Assembly: GCF_008831285.2 (NCBI RefSeq)
Contig: NC_045143.1
Location: forward strand, 25,939,662-26,003,661
Reading direction: 5' to 3'
Source: Nymphaea colorata
Taxonomy: Eukaryota; Streptophyta; Magnoliopsida; Nymphaeales; Nymphaeaceae
Length of the DNA stretch: 64,000 nucleotides
The position numbers and the translations under genes are program-made. Shown in pieces: positions 1 through 12,885 of the stretch; the stretch's first letter is position 1, and every line of letters starts with the position of its first letter. The notes beneath the pieces are model-generated. The model worked only from the letters and a program-made list of their open reading frames with translations. It made no database searches and had not been told where the DNA came from.

Positions 1-1746
1 TACGAACTATTGTCAAGCAGATCTCTTATCTAGAATTCTAATCCAAATCTCTTAAGATCCATTTCGTAGAAACTTTATATGGATTTAGATCTTGATCTGA
101 ATCTTAGATCCATGCCCATACCTATCATCTAGAATCTTCTATGGATATCATGATCTGAATCTCAGAACCACATCCCAACCCAAGATCCAAATGCATAAAT
201 GTACATATATGCAAAATTTGATTTTGAACACTATGCGAGATGTCAATCCAAATAGTTTCTATAGATTCATGCAAACCTGTAAGTAGAGTACTTTGGTTCA
301 GAACCATTTAATAGTGTTGTGTGCATTAGGACTTAGAATTGAGAGTGATTTATTCATGTTCACTTACATTTAGAATCCCATACAACCCCTTTCAAATTAA
401 GCATTGATCGAAAGCAAATGTTTGTTTCTCCCATGGTTTTAACTCTCCATCTTTGGCAACATCATATTAGAGTTCACTGATTGTGCATGTACGTGCTCAT
501 GAATTTCAGAATTTACCTTCACCTATATAGCCGCTTGGCCTAGATGGGGCCACTCAAGAGGTTGACCTCCTGGGTCCTCCATAGTGGACTTGACATCACC
601 CCCAAATTCTGCGTGGAACTATTAATGCCCTCCACCTTGGCACCCTTTGCCAACTAGGGAGGGAAGTTGGGGTGCATAAGGGCAACCTGGCCAGTAAATA
701 GCTAGAGGCCGACCTGCCCAATGCCATGTAGGACCAACCAGTGCCCAAGGATGCCACTAGCAGACCCCAGAGATTGCCACATGGCATGGGTATGCCAGCT
801 GATCCAAATTCAACCTTTTTTTTTTACCACATTTGATCACGTAGAGGGCTGATTTGCTGCCCTAGGCAATCAGCCCAGCTTCTAGGATGACTCAGACTGA
901 GCTGGCCATCGTGGACCAGCCACTATAGCAACATGCCACCAGAGATTTGGGTTGTGCAGGCTCTAGCCTAGCGCCCAGTTAGCCCCCACACCTTCCACCT
1001 TGGCACCATATCAGCATCACGTCATCCCATGTCAACATGGCACCCTCTACTTTCTCTCTCTTATTTAATAAGTTCATTTATTCCTGCATTAATGTTGTCT
1101 CGTTTCTTGTTCTGAACTATTTGTGTGGGGGCAGTGCCCCACTTGAAACCGGTGACCATTGCCTGAATTCCACTGCCATAGCTATCAGTCCACGGTAACA
1201 TCCCTACCACCCACAGGTGGAGCTCTCCCAGTGAGAGGAGCCACTCTTCCAGCAACCCACACATCACTCCAACGAGCTTTCTGGTGAATCGTGGGATGCT
1301 AGCTACACCATCACCTCCCACAAAAACCTCACCACTGGCAAGCTCTTCCTGAGCAGGCTCCACCTCTGCCGCAGCTCCGAGAAGGCCACTGCCACTGCTC
1401 TTTTTCTGGTTGGTTGAGTTAGTCTCCAAATGAGAGAGAATTTTTATTTAAATGTTTCAATCCATGCATTTTCCCTTCTCAAAAGCTTATTAGGGAAAGA
1501 TTCATTATTATAGATGAGATCCACCCTTACATATTGAATAATTGGTTGAGATGATCCACTGATCTTCTTCCATTTCAATCTATATTTCTCATAATTTTCT
1601 GTAGTTTCTTTTGAGAGAGGTGGTCAAGGAGGTTAGAAGCCATGCCTTCAACCCCTTTGATGTAAAAATCCCAGCTATAAACTATCACTGTTCATGTGTT
1701 ATGTGGCCCTTTACTCAATCTTTTTAATTCAAAAAGCAACATTTAC

Positions 1747-1796
<50 letters not shown>

Positions 1797-3640
1797 TCTC
1801 ATATGAAAATGGCTATTATTCTTTCAAGATTAGGTTAAGGGTCACATCCTTAAGCTAATCTAAAGGAGATTGCTTCCAACATTGAATCTTTATGGCTCAA
1901 AACTACAAGATTTAGCCAATTAAAAATTTGAAATCAGGCTGATTGAGTGGTATATATATGTATTTTTAAAACCTAGAATTTGATTTATCAAAGAATCTTG
2001 GAACATCAAGTTTGAGATCCTAAAATATTTGTTTCAGCTCAAAGGAAGCTACTAATTTGTCAATGTCTATGAAATTAGACCGAATCCCTTGTCTTGCCTA
2101 ATCAGCGCTGTAGAGAGTAGCTTCTAATATGGCTGATATTTATGATTTCGACTTCACATTTTCCAATTTTGCAATTGGTTTGGTTTTCAAATTAATACAT
2201 CACAAAATTTCAGCCAAAAGCTGTAATTAAAATTCACAAAACCGGCAAGAGAAAGTTTGTCAAATTCTCCCAACATACTATACTAATTTGCATAGCCTTG
2301 AGATTTAAAACCAAATTTGGAGTAAACATTGCTTCTAAGATCTGATTTGCATTCCAACATGTACTTTAATGGAAAAATAGATGTATATATTCAAAATATG
2401 TATATATGTGTCATCAATTTCAAGATTTAATCTGTCAAATTACATTTTACTTTGAAGAAAGATTTCCAAAGTAGACATTTCTTAATTTGAAACCATTAAA
2501 TCAGTACATGGTCTGTTTTATAATCATTTTAACATGAGGGACTGGAGGTTTTCCACATTCTTCCCATTCTAAAACTTGGATTTTTCATTCAATTTTCAGA
2601 TTTCACTTTCAAGTTAAGAATTTTATCTATGTCAAGCTTATGGACTGCATTGTAGTAGTTATACTTGATTCAATACCAAGTATATCCTAGACACTGTACT
2701 ACATATCCAATTTAACATAAATTTGCTCTTTATTTCATGAATGCATGTATGATGGAATAAAAAATTAACACGTGTAGATGCATGGAGAGTTAGTGAGAGT
2801 GAAGAATGTATGCACACATATAGTTTTTTTCTTAATTCATGCATGCATTCACTTATCTAATTCACACACACATGCACCATCTCGAGAAAGTAAGTGAACC
2901 AATTCAACTTACAAAACATGACCGCGCTATATTGCAACAAGGAATTTGTAATTTCACTTAGTTTTGAAAAGAAAATACAAGAATCCTATCAATCTTACCA
3001 ACAAATATATTTGGAACATAAAATTTTTCTATAAAACATTGGAATCCCTATTTTTCCTAAAACAAGCTTTACCTGAAAAATTTACAATCTTCTCTAAAAG
3101 AGAACTTGGTACAATTTCAATTCAAATTCCTATTTTTTTGATCAACCGATTTTCAAATTTGATCAATTGATCCATTTTTTCAAGCTAAATAAACTATTTA
3201 AGTCAAGTTCATTTTTTAATTTACTTTAAACTAAGATCAAAATTTTGATCCAAGATTGCATATTAACTTCAAGTTCATGAACTAAAACTCCAATTTTCAA
3301 CTACTTACAAGTCAAATCCTCAATTTGCAAATATAATTTCCAACCAAATTTCCTAAACTCTCAAATTTTTAGATCAAATCAATGGTACCAACTAGAATCA
3401 ATTTTGAACAATTTTCAATTTTGCCAAAATTGAAAAGAATTTTCCCAAATTTCTAAAATAAGTTGAATTTCTAAATAACTTGTCAAAACCAATTAGATTT
3501 TCAAATAACTTGTTTAAAATCCATTTCATTTTATCTAAAACATGGTCAAAACGTTGGTTGTTCAAATATAAGTTCAAATGAACTTCAAAATCAAATTTCA
3601 AACCCTTATGCACAAACATATATAATGTACCAATCAAATG
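1..3640. other. AT-rich non-coding stretch
   Basis: No convincing coding exon was seen on either strand. The first ~170 bases are a degenerate run of short motifs around gatctgaatct. Positions 3200-3600 are similarly built from loose variants of caaatttcaaa. A GC-richer island at about 540-1430 looks like decayed retroelement or LTR sequence, but no terminal repeat or protein domain could be tied to it. The minus-strand open frame at 1061-1429 (122 codons) has no motif I recognise. Confidence 0.5.
1746..1795. repeat. (AT)n microsatellite
   Basis: Uninterrupted AT dinucleotide tract of about 50 bases, read directly from the sequence. Confidence 0.95.
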
Positions 3641-4559
3641 ACTTGTACAACTTTTGAGAAATGCTTAGTCTTAGGTCCAATTATCCATGTTAAAGGTGGG
3701 GAGACATGGTTAGACCTCGTACCAGTAGGCGGATCCCTTTCTCTTGCAATTTTTCTAATATCCAAATCTCAAATTTTCAGCTTCATGCTACTCCCCATTC
3801 AGGGGAGGGGAGCAAATAGATGGCATGCCTGGTGGGACCCATTATAGTTCATCTAAGGATTTTTTAGGTCATGTACAAGTAATTTTTACATTGCTAGACA
3901 TCAATTGCATGCAAACCCTTCATGACCATACCTACCGGCATCATGCATATTGTACTGCAGAGGAAGAAGGTGGAGAACAAGAGAAACTTCTAGTTGGGTG
4001 TCGCCGGATCAAGTTACTAAGAAAAAGTGGCACCATACTCTTAGGAGGAACAACTTGATGGTATTTGGAGCAATGTTGTAAATGGCAGTTAGGTGAGGCG
4101 ACACGTTCAGCCTCTCATGAAGCGAGGGGAGGTGAGGCACTAGTTGAAGCGTAGCTTCACAAACAAGTTTGTTAATTATATAATATTTATAAAAATAACA
4201 TCAAAACTGAAAAAAATGACTACAATACTAAGCATATCAATAAAAACTAATACACAATATATGCAAACTACAATAATTTGCAAATCCAAACAAATACAAT
4301 GTCATAACATACATAGTGCAAAGAGTGCTTGCATAATTGGCGTAGAAGCATGACCTGTCCTAAACAGGTCGTTGAACTATCATTGAAAAATAAATAACCA
4401 AAACTAGGAAAGCAAAAATTCAGATGATAATATCAATTAAGAGAATAAGTAAATAACAAGTATTGGTGGACAATAATATAAGCATATTGAAATGTGTATA
4501 TGTACAAAAATTAAAAAGTAACTAATTTTGTGTAATTTTCAAGTGATATTTAACAAAGT

Positions 4560-4748
4560 TCAAATGATTTTTGTAGGTGATTGGCCAATCGTATCTTCAT
4601 CACTTTCATATTCTGTAATGGATGACAATTCATCATCATTTGAACCATCCATATATTGAATAAGTTCATATTCCTCTTCAGTTGCTTCATCATCAAAACT
4701 CTCATGTTGTAAATCTTCTATTATTGTCTTACCTTCATATAAAAACAA
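4560..4748 (-). pseudogene. C-terminal tail of hAT transposase inside the Ds-like element
   Basis: Open minus-strand frame of 62 codons starting MFLYEGKTIIEDL, followed by a strongly acidic stretch rich in D and E. It aligns along its length with the frame at 13393-13575 in the larger hAT copy, so it is the retained last exon of that transposase. With the DNA-binding and catalytic regions deleted it cannot act as a transposase. It would be expressed, if at all, only as an acidic peptide. Confidence 0.75.
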
Positions 4749-4849
4749 TAATACATAACAAAATATAATAGTAAGTAAAGAAAAAAAAACAATGTTCTCA
4801 TCTTTATTTCAAAAATTACAAACATATAGCATTACTTTTTTCAACACTT

Positions 4850-5030
4850 TCCCTGAGGCGTATGCCTCAAGCATGGAGCATACCATGGATGGAGGCATAC
4901 GCCTATATTAAATGAGGTGCATGCTTCTAGGATGCATGCACCTCAAGGCCTTGCCTCGAGGCATTTTTTCTAAAAAACGCTGTGAGTCGCGTTTTTTTTT
5001 TGTGTGAGGCATACACTTCTTACAACATTG
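4850..5030. promoter_or_regulatory. hAT subterminal palindrome cluster
   Basis: The terminal 180 bases carry repeated, partly palindromic variants of AGGCGTATGCCT in both orientations (aggcgtatgcct, ggaggcatacgcct, gtgaggcatacac). The same cluster is present at 16946-17123 in the larger copy. Clusters of short subterminal motifs serve as transposase-binding sites in Ac/Ds and relatives; that role here is inferred from position and repetition. Confidence 0.6.
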
Positions 5031-5039
5031 ATTTGGAGG

Positions 5040-6949
5040 TAACATGGAAAAGCATTTCAAAGTAGAGAGACAGATGCTTCCTTTTACTTTCCCTTCTATT
5101 TTCCTATTGAGTAATTTTTGAAGTTCTTCTTTCTTCTTGATGCAACGAGATGATTACCTCCACAGTTCTCAACTGCTTCAAACTCTTTACCTCCATAGTT
5201 CACCCAGTATGACAAGGCAACTTGGATGAACTAAAAGTCTACCTGCAGTGCTCACCAAGTATGCTGTAGAACCAATATCATCCTATTAGGAAGAAAGCAT
5301 CAAGTATTTGCTTGATACAACATAACCAGGATCAACCTATCAGGAAGAAACCATCGAACAGGCTCATGTTACAGCAAAACCATTATCATCTTATAAACTT
5401 TTAAATAGGCTTATTCTCTCTCTCTCTCTCTCCCCCCACCCCCCCAACACCACCAACACAACCCACCCCTCCCCCCAACAAAAAAAGAAAGACAAACCAA
5501 CACACGCTCACATTCTGAAGAGCTCTCAAGCAGTTCTATTGCAAATAATTTTATGCTTATGATGAAAAGCACTATACCTCAAAATAGTTCATGCAAGTAA
5601 TATCTTCATATTTCTTTTGACAAAAGAAAATGGTTGTTCAGTCTAGGTGCTATGAAATATAATCCCATGTTAGCTAGAGTCACTAGCCAGATGCATACAG
5701 AGGTCCACTATGTGATAGACAAAAGGTCAAAATGATTCAGCCAGCCAAGAATCTTACAATTACCTTCGCAGTGTGTTCCAATTCAGACATGCTCAGATAA
5801 CTTTCATGATACTGCACACTCCACCAGAATTGCAAACATTTTCATGAGACCATCAAGTATCCTTGACACCGTACTAATGCCCAAAAAGGACTGTGGTATT
5901 AAAGCTGACGAATATTTGTGAACAAAGTCTCACATATAAGCGGCTTGGTTATATGTGCACACAGGCTAATTCAAAATGTTCAGCATGATAAGAACAGCCA
6001 AGTGATTGGAAAACGTAAATCAAGATTTAATTTAGTACTATGACTAGACACCAACTCCTACTGATGCAATGCACGTTTCTCACTGACATCAAGATTTAAT
6101 TTAGTACTATGACTAGACACCAAATCCTACTAATTTAGTACTATGACTAGAAATCTAATTGATGATGCCACTGCATCTTCTTGTGTGTGTATACAAAAAA
6201 CGCATTATTTTCAAAAATATGCAAAAAAAAAAGTGCAAAAATGAAATGCCGTTTAAAAATTAAAAAAACATATTTAAAAAACGAAAAATGAAAAACGAAA
6301 AAAACGCAACTCACTTCGCTTATATAAATTAAATTGGTGAAATGAAATGTATATGCAGATAAAGAATCACATATCAAAAGTCTGAACTAACATTTGAAGA
6401 GGTTTGATCATTGCCTATCGTATGAAGGAAACTAGAAAAGAAAAGAAAAAGACAAAGACAAGAAGCTTTTTGGTTTCTTTCCACTGTTTATTTAGGCAAT
6501 TTATTTAGACAATGACCAATAGAAAACAAAAAAAAAAACAAGTCTTCTATTCGATGAAAAAGGTTACCCTGTTAAATGTTTATACATGTTTATTTAGTGT
6601 GAAAAATGTGGACTAATTCATATTTCAGATCAAAAAAATGACCCCAACGCAAAAAAGGGTGTTTAAAAAATCCCACTCATGTATAAATGGATAATGTAGA
6701 TGGTTGCCGTATAAATTGGTTGGAAAGGCAGTCATAGAGAGTATACCTATCCTTATATTGGAAACCTACCCCTATGAACTGCAGGAGATGGATTGCATAG
6801 GGAATCATCAGTTCGACTTTTGGTTATTAAAAGTTGAAAAGCTTGTAATATTTCTTAATATGCTTCAAAATTAGACATTCCTAAATATCACAAAAGAAAA
6901 GGGCGAGAAAAATCACAGAACAGAGATTGGGGTTCCGGAAAAAACTCTA
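5040..6949. other. Non-coding stretch with (CT)n tract and small tandem repeat
   Basis: A (CT)n run at about 5404-5430 is followed by a C-rich purine-poor tract. At about 6022-6150 a phrase around atttagtactatgactagac is repeated three times in direct orientation. Otherwise AT-rich DNA without a supported exon. Confidence 0.6.
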
Positions 6950-7139
6950 GGGGCCGTTTGATGGCCTGGTAATATCCTGTAGCCACGGAGAAAAGTTTCA
7001 AATATTCAAAATTTTTCTCATTCCATCAAAGGAGGAATGAAAATTATAACCGTTAAACATGTTTCCAGAATTTTTTTTTCAGAAAATGTTTCCACCGCGA
7101 GAGGTGGAAACATTTTGCCAGTTTTAGTTTTCTGCCCGT

Positions 7140-7410
7140 TAGGGCAACCACGCATCGCCTCCCACCCACGCATCGCCTCCCTCTCCCTCCTACTGCAGGC
7201 CCGCAGCTGCCTCTGTTGCCTCCGTCCTGCCTGCTGGTCGTCGTCTCTCTCGCCCTCCCACTCTCCTGCTCCCTCGTCGTCTCTCTCGCCCTCTCACTCT
7301 CCTGCTCCCATACTTTTCTCTCTCACCCTCTCTCTCACCCTCTCACTCTCCTGATCCCCTCCTCGTCTCTCTCACCCTTGCTGAAGAAGAAGCCCTCCGT
7401 CTCTTCATCT
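7140..7410. other. CT-rich block inside the ~4 kb element
   Basis: Strongly pyrimidine-rich sequence with reiterated tctctctcgccctc units and a local duplication of cacgcatcgcctccc. Composition resembles a plant 5' untranslated leader or initiator region. Open frames here (7037-7354 and 7216-7512) are low-complexity serine/leucine/proline strings caused by the repeat, and I do not call them genes. Confidence 0.45.
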
Positions 7411-8911
7411 GCTGTTTGTGCAGTGGCTTCCGTGTTAGGAAACACTTATTTTGGCTCACCCTGTTACCATAGCGCCGGAATCCATCTCTTCCTCTATGCA
7501 GCAACAAATTGAGGCTCGATTGCTACTCTGAAAGCAGATCTACAAGGTTTTTGTGGAAAGGTTTGTGTTTGAACATGAATGGTGAATAGTATTTAATTTT
7601 TTTTCCGTTTCTTGCTGAATTTTTGGGAATCCCTCTTTCTATTTTGGCTCCTACGGTGAAAGAATTTTTTTTTTCCCAGAGGCTTCCATATAGAAAGTCC
7701 AGTCTGTTTATCTATCCCCTTTTTCTTTTGTGAGGGTTTATTGTTGCAGAGATCGATTTTGTTAAGTTTGTACATTTAGTAGTTGACTGGTTTCTTCGCA
7801 AATGCATTAACTTCTTAACTCGTGCTTACCAATTAGCTTGACAATTGAATGTTCCTGTCTTTTTCTTTGAAAAAGATTGGAGCTAGAACAGACTCATCAA
7901 GCTCTTCCTTTCTTCTGTCCTGTGGATGGAATCTCTCAATTCTGAAGAGAAAGCTGTTCTTTTTGATGTCGGTGTTGTTCCAAACAAAAGATTTTACTGT
8001 TTTGTTATTTACTGAAGAGGAAAATGTTTTAGATACATAGCAGACAGTGAATACAAAAGAAAACCATAAGTATACTTATGAACTCATTCTAGTGGTTATA
8101 GGTAAACACCTACAGAGGATACAACGATTGGATCTGAACGTCTGCTGGAAACAGCTTGCACTCTTCAGAAAATATCTGTGTTTGTTTTTCAGCAATAGGA
8201 TCTAAGAGTTGTATATCTTTGGCAACTTGTTCATCAACACTGGAGAGAAAATGCAGCTTAGATAGGATAAAATGACTAAAACTATTCAAAATTGAACTAA
8301 GAGCTTTTCATGAGAAGTGGCTATTGCTAAGCTAGTTAGATTTTTCACTTTAAGGTTCAGAATCATGTTAACCTCCATTCAGGGTTGTCAGCATAGCAGC
8401 TTGCCTCTACAAGGTCTACGATAAGATTGAGTATATCAGAATGATCTTCATAGCTACCTCTGCCTTGTAAGATTAGATTCAGTCACTGAACAATCCCATA
8501 AGTGACATCTCTTTCATGGCATGCAACATAGAAGCTTCAATGTACTATCTTCTAGAATACAGTTCACATGCATATCAATGTATTGTAAATAATACATGCA
8601 CATGCATACATCATAGGGTAGTTATAACTTCCATCATTTTTGTCCAATGTCCATAAAATAAATTCTCAAGAAAATTAAATTTGAATTGATGACACACTTT
8701 AGAGAAAGAGTAGAAAAAACGTTGAGCAAATCCTCAACAAAACTAATAAATTTTAGTTGTTCCCCAACTCAAATATCTAATGCTCGGATAAACCCAATCT
8801 TATTCACAATATCGACTAAAGCTTTCTATGTTCCTTTTTCCTTTCACCTAAACATCTGGAATGAGTGATACCTTGCAGACATCAATAATCATTTCTTAGT
8901 AAAAACAGAAG

Positions 8912-8942
8912 GCCTCTCTCTCTCTCTCACACACACACACAT
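8912..8942. repeat. (CT)n(CA)n microsatellite
   Basis: Compound dinucleotide tract, read directly. A related CT run recurs at 9068-9080. Confidence 0.9.
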
Positions 8943-8944
8943 GC

Positions 8945-9275
8945 GTATTAGTAATGGGTGTCTTCAAGATTATTAGCATCAATTTGCTTTTCTGCTATGC
9001 TTCTAATTCTTTTAAGTTGGCTGTTATTATAGACCATAAAGGGAAGGTTCATGTTTCCCAAGTACAGATCTCTCTCTCTCTCCGCAAACATATTAGTAAT
9101 GGGTAGTGCATGCTTCCCAAGTACAGATATCTCCCAATCTCTTTTTCTCTCCACGCACAGATTAGTGATGGGTGTCTTCGAGATTACCAGCATGAAATTG
9201 ATTTCTGCTACGCTTCTAACTCTTTTAAGTTGGTTGCTGGTATGGGCCATTATAAAGGAAAGTGCACATTCACTT
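8945..9275. repeat. Local tandem duplication, ~218 bp offset
   Basis: The phrase starting attagtaatgggtgtcttc (8947) and running through the ttttaagttgg segment to about 9045 recurs, diverged, from about 9161 to 9270. A shorter phrase around cccaagtacagat also occurs twice (9057, 9115). The simplest reading is one tandem duplication followed by drift. Confidence 0.8.
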
Positions 9276-10943
9276 CATTATGCATTTTCTTGTGTCTTTA
9301 ACATTTGCATCAAATAGTTTAGATTTTTGAACCCAGTGATTTGATTCGACTCGATTGGATTCAGGCTAGATGAAATGTAGCGGTCTTGGGAGGATCCTTA
9401 GTTAAGGCATGATCAGCAAGTTCCAATGAAAGGCATCTGCATGGGAGAACTCTCCTTAATTTATTGCAAACATGATCAACAAGTTGATTCCTACTTTTTT
9501 GTTTTATTGCAAGTTGATCAGCAAATCCCCTTCATAAAATGTTGCCACAGGGGAGTTCAGTTTGATTCAAGAAAGCTATAAGGCTTCATGAAACATCATG
9601 AAATGGGCTTATGCATGATATCTTTATCTGCATAATGCAGTTTATGTTTTTGCTGTCTAAAAGGACTGCTAAAAGCCTAAAACACATACCTGTATCTTAT
9701 AGAATCAAAATGTTTCAAAGAGATGGTAGCCCATGCGCAAATACCATTGATTACTTTTAAAGGAAAAGAACCTGAGAACGATTTCAGACTGCATTTCTGC
9801 ATGCCATGCCAAACATTTGTGTATTTTGGAATTAGAATGCCTCAATTATGTACATTTCTTTTTAAATAGATATCTGAGATGGATCTCCTCTCTTTGACAT
9901 CCTTCATGACTATTGATGCATACTTAGAGTAGTTGTTAGTTTACATATTTTAATGATGTGGTGGACCTTTATTTCAACTTGGAGACAAAAATGCATTACA
10001 ATTTTTGATGTGGACATTGAAAACAGCAAGTCAATTGCTTTCTTCCATTATTTTGAAAATTATTCACTTAGTAATTGCATAATTTAACAACTAAATCTTA
10101 TGTTTGTGCTAATACCTTTGGAATTTTCTGTCATCAATGTCATTACTTACTGATTTCTAGTTCAGCACTTGCTATGCCCTTATGTTTGCCATTAGACACG
10201 TATGTATTTTCATTTTCTGTTCATCAGCTGTTATGACATCTTGTTCGAAGATGAAGCCCCAACATAAGTATGACGTCTTGTTCGAAGGTGGTGCAAGGGG
10301 CATATTTGATTTTGTTGAGCTTCTTTTTGTTATGGTGGATGTGTACATGAAGCTACATATGTACTTGCTTCTATGGATACTCTACACACGCACTTGGCTT
10401 TGTATTTAACGTTGAAGCTCTTCTGAACACTTATGTAAATATTTTATCACTGATGGGAATATGTATGTGATTTATCTACTGTTGTATACTTTATAGTGAA
10501 ATTCTCATATATATACAATGAGTATGGTTCGAGTATTTATGAATTGCGCGTTGATATTGATTAAAACATTTGATACTGTTTATATTTACAGTATCTTGTT
10601 GCGTTCATATGTTCTTCGAACTCTACTGCAGTTATTTTTGTTCTTGTACTAAAAAGACTGGCCATTGTTGGTTATTATCTATTTGGTGTGGTTATTTATC
10701 TAATTTCGGTAAATCTGGAAAAATGTTTCCTTATTATCAAACTAAGAATTAATTTTCTAGAAATCTGAAAATATATTTCTTTATCATCAAACTCAGGAAT
10801 ATATTTTTGGAAATATATTTCTCAGTCATCACACATACATCAAAATGGGAATCGGAAAGATTTTTCCCATTTATTTTTTTCAGAAAATATATTTTCAGAA
10901 ATATATTTCCAATTCCAGATTTTCAGGCCATCAAATGGCCCCC

Positions 10944-11600
10944 TAGAGATTGTAAAGAAATGAAAAATGAGGCGTATGTAGAAAATAAAAGAGAATGTTA
11001 CCTTTCATAGCCAGCGGATCCCAGATTGAGCCTTCAATCTTTTTGTAGAACTGTACCCCATCATGGCCTTGTAGAGGTTGAAGTCATCCCGGGCGAATCA
11101 AAAGATGACTTTGATTTTCCGATGGACCATTGCTGGATCTCCTATGAGAAGAAAGTTGTACAGGAGACAAGAAGAGTGACAACCTTCAAAAAATCACCCA
11201 AAGGATCAACGAGAAGAAAATCACGAAAAGAATGAGAAGAGGGAGAGGGAGCATACCTTGACGATCCAAGAGAGAGGGAGGGGTAAGGTTTAAAAGCAAA
11301 TTACTGTGTTTGTATCCAGATCGTGTTGGTTAAACATAAACAGTTTCTATTAATCGCGTCCAGACTGTATCCCATTAATCACAATGTTAACCACTTGGTT
11401 GCACTTTTATCACATGAAAAATACGTACATGATGGGACCCTCTGTGATGGAAAATAAGAAATGAAAGGACTAAAGAGTACTGTAATATATATGCGATTAA
11501 TGAAGCCAAGATCAGACAACATTCTTCTGAGTAAGTTAGATCTACTTTTTCTTTGTAGGCTCCTAGAATTTTACATTTACAACCTTTATTTTTGTGTGAT
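10944..11600. other. Spacer between DNA element and pararetroviral fragment
   Basis: Mostly unassigned. On the minus strand at about 10995-11085 there is an open, exon-like segment ending in a consensus splice donor (aaag then gtaac), but it has a stop upstream and no family I recognise. The rest is AT-rich non-coding sequence. Confidence 0.3.
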
Positions 11601-11608
11601 TTCTATTC

Positions 11609-12055
11609 TCATACCCGAGGAACTTTGTTGTTAAGAAAAGAAATGCCTGTTCTAGTTATGAAACATCCAGCCATATTTTTTAGAATGAAATTTAGTCCTA
11701 TAATGCATTTTGTACTATCATATAATTGCATATGTCTGATGGATGTCTTACGCCCTGGTTGGTAGGCAGTATGTTCCTCTTCATAGATTCTAAAAGCTAT
11801 TTTATATTTGCATATCTCTTCATCATATTTATGTAAGGATCCATCCATTTGTTCTGCCCAAAGTTGTAAGGCAGGGTCTAGGCTTCTATGATACTCTGGC
11901 GGGACTAGTGCTTTGTCTAACACCGAAACACTACACCCTGTGTTTATTAAGGCATCTATTTCTAATTTCCACTTTTCTATTTTGAATATATAAGGAATTC
12001 TGATAGTTGTTCTTCTTTGTTCCTTATGGTCAATCTTCATATTGGGAAAGGTCAT
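11609..12055 (-). pseudogene. Caulimovirid-type aspartic protease remnant (endogenous pararetrovirus)
   Basis: Open minus-strand frame of 148 codons. It carries a retropepsin-like active-site region in which the usual D-T-G reads N-T-G. About 80 residues downstream lies the hydrophobic I-G-x-N-F block followed by a G/F-containing segment, the spacing expected of plant pararetroviral polyprotein proteases. Loss of the catalytic aspartate suggests an inactive copy. No reverse transcriptase block follows on the minus strand before the sequence changes at about 11600. Upstream, to about 12250, related frame continues but is broken by stops. An LTR-retrotransposon protease is the alternative. Confidence 0.6.
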
Positions 12056-12527
12056 GGTAGTTAGTGCCCTCTCACCTTTTTAAAAAATTATGCCTTTACC
12101 TTTGTTGTTGGTATTCGGCACCTCATAATTCGTTGGATCTAGTCTCACTATCTTATTCTCTAAGGATCCTATCTTTAGTTCAACTGTAGTTAATGGTCTT
12201 TCTATATCATCTATCTATTTTCCACTACAAGGATTCGTTTTTCTATAGTATTATCTTTTCTTCTAACCATTTTTTCTAGAATAAATTTTTATTGTCTTTC
12301 TTCCAAACAGAATTTGCATGCTTCGGTCATACAAATCTTGCATCAGAGAAGGGGGCAGGGATGAAGCACAAAAGCGTCGGTTCGCTTTTACAACAGCATG
12401 GGAGGCAGAGGAGTGGAGAAGAAGAAAAGGAAGGGGAGTGAGGAAGGGAGATGGACTCAAGCACTTAGAAGCAAGTACGTGGTGGTGGATGAGTGAGAGG
12501 ATGATGAGTACAGACACTGAGGTGGTG

Positions 12528-12537
12528 CTTATATAGG
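12528..12537 (-). promoter_or_regulatory. TATA box of the left leader copy
   Basis: On the minus strand this reads CCTATATAAG, about 15-20 bases upstream of the duplicated leader. A canonical TATA element in that place would drive transcription towards the protease remnant. The right leader copy at 13012 lacks this upstream part. Confidence 0.6.
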
Positions 12538-12559
12538 CACTGGACTTCAAAACAAATTA

Positions 12560-12885
12560 CAATCTAAAAAAGGTATATGATTCCTTTCCGAACAAGCTAA
12601 ACCTAAACTTGGAATTATATGAAAAGCTAAGAGCACTATAAAAAACAACCAATTCAGTCATACTTGCTATTTCCAAAATTGGAAAACATTTACTTCATAA
12701 TGAAGACACTAGTCCCACGTCTCAACAACTAAATAGTATAACCGATCTACACATTTCTTTAGCGCAAAACCTAGAATCCTACAATATAAAGAATTAGGCC
12801 TTTTGGCAACCCATATTTGATACACTTAGAAATAATATTCTTAAAGAAATATTAGAAATTCAAAGATACCTGAAAGACTAATTAG
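12560..12885 (+). pseudogene. Plus-strand ORF remnant in the loop of the inverted repeat
   Basis: One plus-strand frame is nearly open across about 320 bases, interrupted by three or four stops. It reads as a hydrophilic, helix-rich protein with many N, S, L and K residues. Its orientation matches the right-hand leader. It may be a small pararetroviral ORF, but no diagnostic motif was found. Confidence 0.3.

Larger units (their letters stand above)
4063..5038. mobile_element. Short non-autonomous hAT (Ds-like) element with 8-bp TSD
   Basis: The element runs from 4071 to 5030. It starts with CAATGTTGTAA and ends with the exact inverse, TTACAACATTG. It is flanked by a perfect 8-bp direct repeat, atttggag, at 4063-4070 and 5031-5038. 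Eight-bp target duplications and short terminal inverted repeats are the hallmark of the hAT superfamily. The interior holds about 430 bases matching the 3' part of the larger hAT copy at 13262-13670, fused directly to about 180 bases matching the other end at 16946-17123. It is therefore an internal-deletion derivative lacking most of the transposase, as Ds is to Ac. The perfect target duplication suggests a fairly recent insertion. Confidence 0.93.
6950..10943. mobile_element. ~4 kb DNA element with inverted termini (PIF/Harbinger-like?)
   Basis: The left boundary reads GGGGCCGTTTGATGGCCTG from 6950. The right boundary, 10925-10943, reads as its inverse with one mismatch. Both ends are flanked by CTA, a 3-bp candidate target duplication. 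Termini beginning GGGCCGTTTG with a 3-bp duplication fit PIF/Harbinger-type elements, although CTA is not their usual TWA target. I found no DDE transposase or MYB-like partner inside, so this looks non-autonomous or fully decayed. Similarity of the two ends fades beyond the first ~20 bases. Confidence 0.65.

Noticed and set aside
7037-7512. Serine/leucine-rich plus-strand frames as a protein
   Set aside because: They are translations of a CT-rich repeat and overlap in two frames.
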